A stretch of 64,000 bases of DNA from positions 186,001-250,000 of the forward strand of contig JAIWNE010000026.1 of NCBI GenBank assembly GCA_025331445.1, given 5' to 3'. Below the pieces are notes generated by a model. The model was not told where the DNA came from. It saw only the letters and a program-made list of their open reading frames with translations, and searched no databases. The DNA is from Blakeslea trispora. Its lineage: Eukaryota; Mucoromycota; Mucoromycetes; Mucorales; Choanephoraceae. A program made the translations under genes and the position numbers. Of this stretch, positions 50,974-61,100 are shown in pieces. Position 1 is the stretch's first letter; the number at the start of each line of letters is the position of its first letter.

Positions 50974-52141
50974 AAGGCTTCTTTCTCTCTCCGTCTTTAG
51001 ATTTGTGACAAAGAGAAAAAAAAAGATATTTGAATTACTACTTATTTATTTATTAAAATAAAAATCATATTACTCTCCACCTTTCCTTCTCCACAACCTC
51101 TTGTAGATATATCATGACATTGGCCGTTTAGAATCGATGAATTAGGTGTGCAAAAATGAGTTTATAAACTAATAAGCAATCAAGTCTTTCAGGGAACAAA
51201 GGATTGATTGATCAGTAGAAAAGAGCAAGTTGCTGCACTGCTGAGTCAAAAGGCTTTAGTCCTCCTTTCTGAATTCGAAGGGAAAGCCATCATCTTCTAA
51301 ATTGGGTGAGGAAGTGTCCGACAAGAGACTAAACTAGAAACTACGGTTTGAACAATTGTAAGCACTGATTTGAGTGAAAGCAAGGGTAAAATATAGAACG
51401 TGCCAACCTTGAGATAGCAGAAGCACATTAGAGACAGTGACATAATCAAGAACAGAAACTCATCCGAGTCAAAATCAAAGCTCTTCTTCTTTTTTCTCAA
51501 AACTCAGTCATAGAGATATGCAACTTGGTGAGTTTATCCAGACGTTTAAACGATGCAAAGATATGCCTGTGGTTTTTATCAATGGTTATTTGTAGTACTT
51601 GCTTTGCTGTCATTAAGATTAAAGTTCGTACTTTGTAATACTAGCTTTAATATCAATCATTGCCTGGTAACTATCCTTTTTACTATCAACTAAGTGGATG
51701 GTCAGATCACACTCAATCTTGACCCAGTCCTCCTGCAGCAGTCCCCTTTCTACTTTTTTGTGCTATCTAAACTTCATATTTTCTAGAGGTTATTCTGTGT
51801 TTGAGAGTCCACGTTGTGAATGTGTTCGAATTATGACTGCTAAAATCTTTACAGCTTTAAAATAGCATACTCAAGTGTAACAGAGGTGTCAGTTTCTCTT
51901 TATTGTCAAGTCAATGAATTTGATTTTGCTCTTGTTCATATTGGTTTTCTTCCTTTGCACTCATTTCCACACAATTGATAATGGATAAGCAAAAGAGAAT
52001 CGACTGAAATCAAACTGTCGATCACTATGCTAACAATAAAATCAGGATGAAACAAAGGGAAAAAAAAAGGAAAAATTGAGTTTTTTTCTTTTTGCTTTTT
52101 TTTCTGCTTTTCCCCTTAAGCTTTGCATAAATAACTCTTAC
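50974..52141. other. intergenic, aquaglyceroporin to STIMATE-like gene (1.2 kb)
   Basis: 3' region of the channel gene (AATAAA-like sequence near 51055-51060), AT-rich filler, and the T-rich promoter of the next gene. No exon or RNA gene was recognised. Confidence 0.5.
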
Positions 52142-53050
52142 ATGAGTACGTTGTTGACTGGCAATTTATTGACTGTGGGTGAGTCATTGTTGGGGATAAC
52201 ATCTTGTTCATCAGTCGATCAACCTGATGATAAGGGATGTAAGCTGTTGGATTCATTTGCTATTCTTGTCCAAATCACACTTGTTTCGTCTGCTTTGATC
52301 ACCTTGTTTTATAAGCGTAGTCGAGAGCACCCTCAGCGACCTGTAATTGTTTGGTAAACCAGCCTATGACCTATCTGCACACTGTGTTTGACCTTTTTTT
52401 TTTCTACAATAAAGGGCATTAGATGTCAGTAAACAATTCGCAGGTGCTGCTGTCATTCACTTTTTAAACTTGGCTATCAGCTATATTGCCGGTAGGCCTC
52501 GGGATGGAGGTCCCAGAACCAATCTATGTGTATGGTATTTCTTGAATGTAGCAGTCGATACAACAGTAGGTGTGGCCATCTTATGGAGCTGGCTTCATAT
52601 CATCAACTGGGCTTTAACTCAATTGGGGATCAGACAGCTTGAGACAGGTCGTTATGGATCACCTCCTTTACGCGACATGTTGAAGCCTTGGATCAAGCAG
52701 ACTATTGTGTTTGTACTGGCTGAATCCTTGATGAAGTTGTGTGTTTATGGTATGTTTCGATACACGCCATTTCTCTTTTCATTGGGCGAATGGGCTCTGA
52801 GCTGGACAGATGGCAACTATCGATACCAAGTTATCTTTGTCATGTTAATGTAAGTTTAGTGTTGAAAGAAGGAAAGATGATATTCAACATTTGGCATAGA
52901 TTTCCTTTAATTATGAATATTGTACAGTTTTGGATAGTCGATACAATTGTTAAAGTGTCGCCTGCTAAAATCACAATTACCATCCATGATACCACAGATG
53001 AAGAACATAGACCCCTTTTACCAAAGCATCATACTCCCACATCACAATAA
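52142..53050 (+). CDS. STIMATE/TMEM110-like multi-pass membrane protein
   Basis: Three exons (52142-52353, 52415-52849, 52900-53050) give 265 aa with five or so hydrophobic segments. Features that recall the STIMATE (TMEM110)/yeast vacuolar Ypl162c family are WALDVSKQFAGAAVIHFLNL, the following NLCVWYFLNVAVDTTVGV, and late segments around LAESLMKLCVYGMF and FPLIMNIVQFWIVDTIVK. The animal protein regulates STIM1 at ER-plasma membrane contacts; fungal members are vacuolar or ER proteins of unclear role. The C-terminus is short and hydrophilic (EEHRPLLPKHHTPTSQ), with a dileucine-like EEHRPLL that could sort to the vacuole (inference). Confidence 0.85.
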
Positions 53051-53159
53051 AATAAAAAAAAAAAGCACTCGAGACTGAGTTTCATTTTTTTTTTTTTTTT
53101 CGAAAAATAATAATTTTTCTTTATTGTGTATCTCTCTTTCTCAAGACATCTCTATCACC

Positions 53160-55304
53160 ATGTTTTCTATTGCAAGATATACAGGAGAAAACGAAGAAGA
53201 CAGTCGCACTTTTGAAAAGAAGCAAGAAAGACTTTCTCAGTTGAATGCCAAGCTCTCCGGTAAAAAGAGAAAGGACGATCAACTGGATCCTGCCGAAAAG
53301 AAAAACAAGTCCAAGAAATCAAAGCATCAGCCTGATCAGTCTCTGGAGAATGAACAAGCAGATCAACCAAACGAGAAAGATCACGAGATGACTGAAGAGC
53401 AAGAGGAAGAAGAGCAAAAAGATCAAGACCAAGACAAAGAGGATCAAGATCAACCAGAAGAAGATCAGGAAGAAAGGCATGAAGATCATGTGCCTACTCT
53501 GGAAGCATTTCCTGACATGATGGGACCCAAGACAAAACGTAGCAAAGAAGAAAAGAAACTATTGCAGAATATGGGTGTTCCTGAATGGATACTGCAACCT
53601 ACGATTGTATCACCTAAAAATTCTTGTCCATTAGATCAAGTAGGTCTATCTTCTGATCTTGTTCAACGCTGTCAAGATATTGGCCTTACTTCCTTATTTG
53701 CAGGTAAATTAATGAAGAATGACATTACAATGATACTGATCCCTCTAATAGTTCAAATGGCCGTGATACCCGTATTTCTTAGAAGACAGGCATTGTATGA
53801 CACAAGAAGAGTCCCAGGCGATCTTTGTATTTCAGCACCTACAGGTAGTGGTAAAACAATGGCCTATGTGCTGCCTATCATCGATATTCTATCCAAACGA
53901 GTGGTGACTCGCTTAAGGGCTGTGATTGTGTTGCCCACACGTGATTTAGTGACACAAGTGAAAGAGACGTTTGATGCATTTGTCAAGGGAACAGGTTTAG
54001 TGGTAGCAGCTACTTCTGGTCAACAATCATTTGCTCATGAACAACATGTCTTGGTGGGCTCGCATGAATCTCAGTAAGTTTTTTATTACTTTGAAGAAGA
54101 CGCATTGATTAACAAATGATAGCTTAGAAGGAGGTCATAGTCGAGTCGATATCTTGATTACTACACCAGGTCGTTTAATGGATCATTTAAGCTCGACGCC
54201 TAATTTCACATTACAACATGTACGGTTCTTGGTGATTGATGAAGCGGATCGTCTGTTGAATCAAAGTTACAATGATTGGCTGAATCAGATCTTATTGGCC
54301 ACTCGACCCGACACACATTCCGAGCTTCCCAACATCACATTAAAACAAGACAGAGACGGGTAAAGTAAAGTAAAAGTAAAGATTGATTGTCTGGCTCATC
54401 TATAATCATAGTGCAACACAGCCAGATGCTATTGCGCCTAGTTTTTTGAAATCATTTCATACTTTACCTTCTACTGAATTTGATTTGCCTAAAGTTCCTT
54501 CTGTAAAGCAAAAAAAAAAGTGTTATTGAATGGTATCTCATGTTGTTTTTCATAGATTCAGAAACTCTTGTTTTCTGCTACTTTGACAAAGGATCCTGCT
54601 AAGATTGCTGGTCTGCATCTGAATGATCCTGAATATATTTCTGTACAGAATGAAGATGGCACTCAAATCAAGCAAGAATACACCACACCTGAGGGATTGA
54701 AGGAATATATGACTGTCTGTCCTACTGAAAAGAAGCCCTTGATGGTCATTTATTTATTACATCAGTTGGGTCTTAAATCGGGTTTGTGTTTCACTAAATC
54801 AGTTGAATCTACACAGCGCTTGTTTATGTTGATTGAGGCTTATGAGGCCATGCAGCCTGAAGAAGCACGTATCCGAGTCAAGGAATATTCAAGTGAATTA
54901 AGACCGATTCAGAGAAAGCAATTGCTAAAGCAATTTAAAGAAGGTCAAATTGATCTGTAAGTCATTTAATTTCTTGATAGAGTACACAACTCATGCAAAT
55001 GATTAGGTTAATTTGTTCGGATTTAATTGGTCGTGGTATTGATTTGGATGCTGTTCAATTTGTGATCAGTTATGATGTACCTTATTATATGGATAAATAT
55101 ATTCATCGTGTGGGTCGTACTGCTCGTGCTGGTAGAGAAGGTGAAGCCTATACCTTGATAGAGAAGCAAGAAGCTCGACACTTTAAAGAAATGATGCGTC
55201 ATGCCGGTCATTTAAACCGGATTAAACCATTGGTCTTGGAGAAAGATAAATTGAACGCATGTGTGCCTGACTACAGAAAGGCGATGGCTAAGTTGACTTC
55301 ATAA
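53160..55304 (+). CDS. DBP6: DEAD-box ATP-dependent RNA helicase Dbp6/DDX51
   Basis: Nucleolar helicase of early 60S assembly. Five exons (53160-54073, 54123-54359, 54412-54502, 54556-54956, 55007-55304) give 646 aa (yeast Dbp6, 629). The first ~135 residues are highly charged (Lys/Glu/Asp/Gln-rich), as in Dbp6. Core motifs: a diverged Q-motif region, Walker [35 protein letters not shown], the DEAD box (VIDEADRLL), [27 protein letters not shown] and [13 protein letters not shown]. The family's extra insert after the DEAD box (about residues 360-410) is present. The ATG at 53160 begins [10 protein letters not shown], which matches the family start. Confidence 0.95.
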
Positions 55305-55495
55305 ACTATTAAGACATAAAATTGGTACAAATTAGGAATGACCAATTTAGTAATAAAAAAAAACTCAGTAAAATAAAGAATTGTTGGTTTAAGCGTTTCA
55401 AATTGTTCATTCAATTTCTTTTCTTTCTTTCTTTTTTCTTTCTTCTTTTCTTTACAAACAAACAAAAGGTGTTTACTATTTTTAAAGGAAACGAT

Positions 55496-56825
55496 ATGGG
55501 GCAAATACTTTCCGCGCCTGTGACAACAAAACATTCTACTGAAGGAGAGAATAAGCGTCTTATGTTTGGCGCGTCTTCTATGCAAGGCTGGAGAATAAGT
55601 AAAATTTGAATGAATCAAGCTATACTTACCCTTGAGGCTAATTGGATTGAAAACAGGTATGGAAGATGCACATACCCACATTTTAGAATACAAAGACACT
55701 GGTGCTGCTTTCTTTGGTGTCTTTGATGGTCATGGAGGTAACATAAGCGTTGTTTGAATTTAAATATGCAAATTGACATATTATCCTTAGGTGCCAATGT
55801 AGCTAAATATTCAAGTCAAAAGCTGAAGGAGAATGTGTTTGAATCTGAAGCCTTTCAGAAGGGCGAATTTAAAGAGAGTCTTCGGGATGCGTTTTTCAAG
55901 ATTGATAGTGATTTAAGAAAAGGTAACTACTCTAAAAAAAATTAACATAATAGGTACGTCATTCTAATTGTACTTCAGATCCTGAATTTCAAAATGAAGC
56001 ATCTGGCTCAACTGCTATTGTGGCCTTATTGACAAAAGACAATACACTTTATGTGAGCAATGCAGGTGACTCGCGTGCCATCATTTCTACCCACGGTTTG
56101 GCTGTTGCTCTCTCACAAGACCATAAGCCCAGTCATCCCAAGGAATCAGAACGTATTCAAGGCGCAGGAGGTCATGTTGAGTTTGGCCGTGTCAATGGTA
56201 ATTTAGCACTTTCAAGAGCCTTGGGTGATTTCGAATTCAAATGCACACCTGATCTACCTCCCGAGAAACAAGCCGTGACAGGTAAAGAAGCAGCATGTTC
56301 TTTACTTTTGAACTTGTATCTAACAGATACCACCTTTCTTTAGCCGAACCTGATATTACGACACATACATTGACAGAAAAAGATGAATTTATGGTACTTG
56401 CTTGTGACGGTATCTGGGATTGCCTCACCAACCAAGAAGTAGTCAACTTTGTAAGAAAGCATGTAGCCAATCATGTTCCTCTCCGAGAAATCTGTGAAAA
56501 CTTGATGGACAGTTGTTTGGCTGATTCAGCTGGTAATGGTGGTATCGGCTGTGACAACATGACAGTGGAAATTGTTGCATTTTTAAATGGAAAGACAAAA
56601 GAGGAATGGTACAATTCGATCCGAGAGACTGTGAAGGCTACGTCACCCTCTGACATTAAAGAATACAGCATGAATGAACCACAAACACAGAACAAGACAA
56701 CAGCTCCATCAGAGTCAAGGCAGTATTCTGCCCAAGAATTGGAGAAGTTGGCTGATTTGACCATTCAAAATACTGAGGAAGAAAGAGTAAAAACAACAGA
56801 TGAACAAGGAAATTCGAAACAATAA
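55496..56825 (+). CDS. PTC2: PP2C-type protein phosphatase (Ptc2/Ptc3 family)
   Basis: Mg/Mn-dependent Ser/Thr phosphatase; yeast Ptc2/3 dephosphorylate Hog1, Ire1 and checkpoint kinases. Five exons (55496-55598, 55657-55737, 55791-55922, 55979-56281, 56344-56825) give 366 aa. The N-terminus MGQILSAPVTTK has a Gly2 that could be myristoylated, as in other Ptc2/3 proteins. Metal-site motifs: RISMEDAHTHI, FFGVFDGHGGAN, GSTAIVALL, NAGDSRAII, SQDHKPSHPKE, LALSRALGDFEFK, ACDGIWDCLTNQEVV and CDNMTVEIVAF. The C-terminal ~80 residues are a polar, Gln/Thr/Glu-rich tail. Several neighbours (HOG1, histidine kinase) belong to the same signalling sphere. Confidence 0.95.
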
Positions 56826-57538
56826 AATTTTCTTGAAAGAAGAAAGGTGGTTTATCCTAATTGTACATATATTTAGGAAATGGGTTATGTTTTCTTAAAT
56901 GAAGAATATTGTAAGAACAAAATAAACGTGTATTTCTTATAGTAATGAAGAGAGGGAGAGACTCATTGCATTCATCAAGCTGAGTTGTTATTATGTGATT
57001 TGGTATACAACATTGACCATCGATATCAGTCTTTGTTTGCTAGAATAGACTGAAGGGAGTGTGAACTTGTTATTATCACCGATGACATTATCTGGTGAAT
57101 GTCTCCTTTGCCAAGACTTTGCAGTTAAATTTTCAACCTCATCATGTCCGCCAAACAAGTGAAGGGAGACAAAGATCTAGATAGGCCTCAATTTGTTTTT
57201 CGACTTTTTTTTTTCTGCAAGACAAGCGATGTATCACACTAATGATTGTTATTGTTACTAAGAGGAAGCACTTGTAGAGATCAAGTAACGATAGCAGGAT
57301 GATTGAATCTCAGTCAATCAAAATGGCTAGTAAATGTCAGACTTCGAGGCTTTGATCCCTCCTTATAGACTATTCGCTTGAACATCTTGACAAATACACG
57401 ATATAAAGCTTCTTGAACTTTTATTTTTTTTTTATATATCTTAATAAATAAAAAATGTTTCTTAAATCAATACTTAAACTGGCATACACACCACCAAGTT
57501 TTTTTTGGCTTTTTTTTTTTTTTTTTAAATAAAACAGT
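56826..57538. other. intergenic, PP2C gene to DUO1
   Basis: 3' region of the phosphatase gene (AATAAA near 56920), AT-rich filler, and two T runs directly before the DUO1 ATG. No exon was recognised. Confidence 0.5.
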
Positions 57539-58057
57539 ATGGTGCTGCAAGACAAAGACAACGGATTCAAGCAGCCTCTTCCTGCAACTCCACTTCACAC
57601 GCCCTCACACCGCCAAAGTACAGCACTCAGAATAGCTGGTCGAAGATCTACTTTTCTTGTAGCACCAGAAGATCTCTCTAAACCACCTATAGAGAATCCA
57701 AACAATACAAGTGAATATAATGAGCAACTCAGGCAGGAGTATGAGAGTTTGAAGGCACTTAACAGCACACTGGAAACTGTGATTGAACACACCAATGGAA
57801 CCTCTTTGACAATGAAGGACTTTGGTGAATCGATAAAACAAGCAAGTCAACTGTTGGATAAGTGGATCTCGGTTCAAAAAAGAGCTCAGGATACATATCA
57901 AGTGCTAGAAGAGATGGGTCGAGAAGAAATGGCAAGTTTCTTTCCCTTTTTTTTTTTTTTGAAAGCATTGTTATCTTACAATCTCACACCTTAGAAAAAA
58001 CGAAATTCCTTAAACGAAAGTCGTGGACTAGCCAGTAAGAAGAAAAGAGAAAGCTAA
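57539..58057 (+). CDS. DUO1: DASH complex subunit Duo1
   Basis: Component of the DASH/Dam1 ring that couples kinetochores to microtubules. The long first exon (57539-57931) and a short last exon (57995-58057) give 151 aa. Residues ~55-125 carry the Duo1 domain: EYESLKALNSTLETVIEHTN, then a SLLDKW-like QASQLLDKWISVQKRAQDTY. The intron uses a GC donor (GCAAGT) after GAAGAAATG, giving a basic tail KKRNSLNE...KKKRES. A GT donor four bases later (GTTTCT) would instead give a different 15-residue basic tail. Read-through without splicing ends 21 codons into the intron. It is convergent with the histidine kinase gene (105 bp between stops). Confidence 0.8.
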
Positions 58058-58162
58058 GGTCTTGTAGTTAAAGTGTGATTCTTATCAAGTAAGCTCTTAA
58101 CCTTTTTTAATAAGTCAAAGATAGTGTGTGTGTGTGTATTATTATAAAGTACTTTTTGTTTT

Positions 58163-61100
58163 CTATTGTAATACAGTGGGGCCTAAGCAATATTTCCTTA
58201 AAATAGTAGCAAGATCCTTTTGCATCAATGGTTTGGTAACATAATCGTTCATGCCTGCCTCTAAACAACTTTGTTGTGCTGTCAATTGAATGTCGGCTAA
58301 AATACAAGAGTGTATCAGTCATCTTTTTGTTTTTCTTTTTTTCGCTTAAGGAGTTTACCTGTGAGTGCAATAATAGGCAGGGCAGGACTGTAGTTCATGT
58401 CTTTTTCATGCCTACGTATCTTTCGTGTAGCCTCAAGACCATCACAACCAGGCATATGATGATCAATCCATGCCAAAAGAAAGTAACCGGGCCCTCTTGA
58501 TTTCCAGGTATCATAACATTCAAATCCATTATTACATTTCTCAACCACAAAGCCCAATCGGCTTAGTTGCTTGACAATCAATCGTTGTGCTATAAAGTTA
58601 TCTTCTGCTACCAAGATCTTTCTTCCCTTAAATAAAGCCAGTTCTTCAGGTGAAAAGGCATCATGGTTCATACGTGAATAGGGAGGTGTCACAAGCAGAG
58701 GAGGACTTGAACTGGCTGATTCCTGGCTGGCATCAGTAACAGCATGATGGTCTGTTACCTCATGATTGGCCGTTGTTTCATGACTCAATGAGGAGGCAGT
58801 AGTAGTGGTTGAGGCAAATGTATCCGCATGCATCGAGTTACTATTAGAAATGAGATGAGTACTATCCGCTGGGCTAGGTGTAGGATCGCTTGGATCATCA
58901 GGCGTTGTCAACATGTTGACAAGTGCATTTAAAAGCTTGATGGTTCGAATCGGCTTAGAGATACGGGTGACCAGAGGATGGAATAGATAATGATGGAATC
59001 GATTCGTCTGCAATTGACTCGCACGATGCGTCTGATCCATTTTGTTTTCTCGAGATGCTGCAAAATGGCGACGGATATTATCCACAGCCGGGGCCAACAA
59101 CAACAAGATACGTGTCTTGCCTAAATTACACGTCTCTTCTGCACTCTCAATAAAACTACCCAAGACGTCAAGATTGGGTGAATCAATCACGATGCAGTCG
59201 TAAGTCACTTTCTTGGCCATCTGGATAGCTTCATCAGGATCGCAAGTATGGTCAATGGAGCTCATCCAAGGAATGAAACCTCGGATCATCATATGAGCTC
59301 GATCTGAGCTCAAAACAAGCAAACGGGGCTGTCCCAATTGCTCTCGAAATTCATTGATAGTGTTGCATCTTGAGTCATAACTTGCATCTACTTCGGATAC
59401 AGCATCACCGCCTTTGACTTGGATAGTAAACGAAAAGGTTGAACCTTCATTGACAACGGAATCAACACTGATGACACCATGCATCAATTTGACAAGCTGA
59501 AGACAAATAGAAAGACCTAAACCAGTACCTCCGAAATTTCTTTATCATAGTCATGTTTTAGAAATGCACTTTTTTTTTTTGTAAATTCCTATATATACCT
59601 TGTTGTGGATCCATCTACTTGACTGAAAGGCAAAAACAATCCCTTGATTTCTTCTTCAGACATACCAATGCCTGTATCACGTACTGAGATCTTGAGGATG
59701 ATATTGTCTGGCTCTATTAACTCTGCGGATGTATCTAGTCCACAATGAACGACAACTTCACCATGATGTGTAAACTTGATAGCATTACCTATCAAATTCA
59801 TGAGTATTTGGCCGATGCGATTACCATCACCAAACACCATAGATGGTACATTGGCATCAATAAAATAAGAAAGCTCTACGTTTTTGTTCGTAGCTAGTGT
59901 GATCAACAACTCGAGACGATCGGCAATCAAATCTTCGATATGGAACAGACCATGGAGTAGTTTGACTTTATGTGCTTCCAGTTTAGAGAAATCAAGTAGA
60001 TCATCAATGATGTGAAGTAGCATCTCACAGCTCTGTTTTGCGATCGTCACAAACTCTCTTTGTTCAGGATCAAGTCGAGTTTCACTCAAGAGTGAGATCA
60101 TACCATAGAATCCTGAAAAGGGAGTGCGCAGTTCATGAGACATATTGGCCAAGAAATTGGATTTCATCTTGGTGGCTCGCAATGCTTGTTCTTTACTTGC
60201 GCGTGCTTCCTCAAGGGCCTTTACCTGACTTTCAATCATGAGTGCATTGGCTTTCGTCGCTTGTTGAACAGATTTGAAGAGGAGGGCATTGGTGATGGAG
60301 ATGCCGATTTGATCGCATAGGATAGACAGCACATTGTTATGCTTGTGTGTAAAGGCATTCAGGTTAGCCTGCAAGTAGAGCACGCCTACAAGAGAGTTCT
60401 TGTGCATGATAGGCATACATATGACTGCAGCTCTTTTTTCGCCTGTGGTAAATCGGGGATCTGCTTGTACGTTAGGTATAAACAGGCTAGTTGTCGTATG
60501 AATGACATAATGAACAATGGATGCCAAGATCTTGTCATCATCGTCACAAAGAGCGAGTAAAGGTTCATATGTTTGACATGTATCTGAAGAACGTACAGAA
60601 TAGGCAGCAATACCAAAATACCCTTCCTTTATAATGATGGCTCCAGACTCTGCACCAGAGTTGACCATGATTATACCCATCATTTTCTTCAATAGCTCAT
60701 CAAACGAATTCATTTCATTTGAAATGACTGTAAAATAGATAAGTAGGATGATGATGTGTCTTTTATAGATGTCTACCTTGAGAACTTTTGATGATGGATG
60801 TCAAATCAATCATATCAAGAGAGAATAATGCATCTTCACGTAGTCTGTTGAAACCTTCTTGACCTGTCGTTATTCTGGTACTAGATTCACTAGGTCTGTT
60901 CTCTCCACCGGAAGGCGAATTGTCCTCATTAAAAGATTCTTTAAGAGAGGAGTCATGTGTGTTTCCATCACTGCTATTGTTATCCCATACCGTTGCATTC
61001 TTCTCTGCCACAGTAGTTGTGCCTACAATGACGTCTTCTGTTTGTACAGACCTATCTTCCTTCCCGCTCACCACTTGCCCTTGGAGCTCTTTACTGTATT

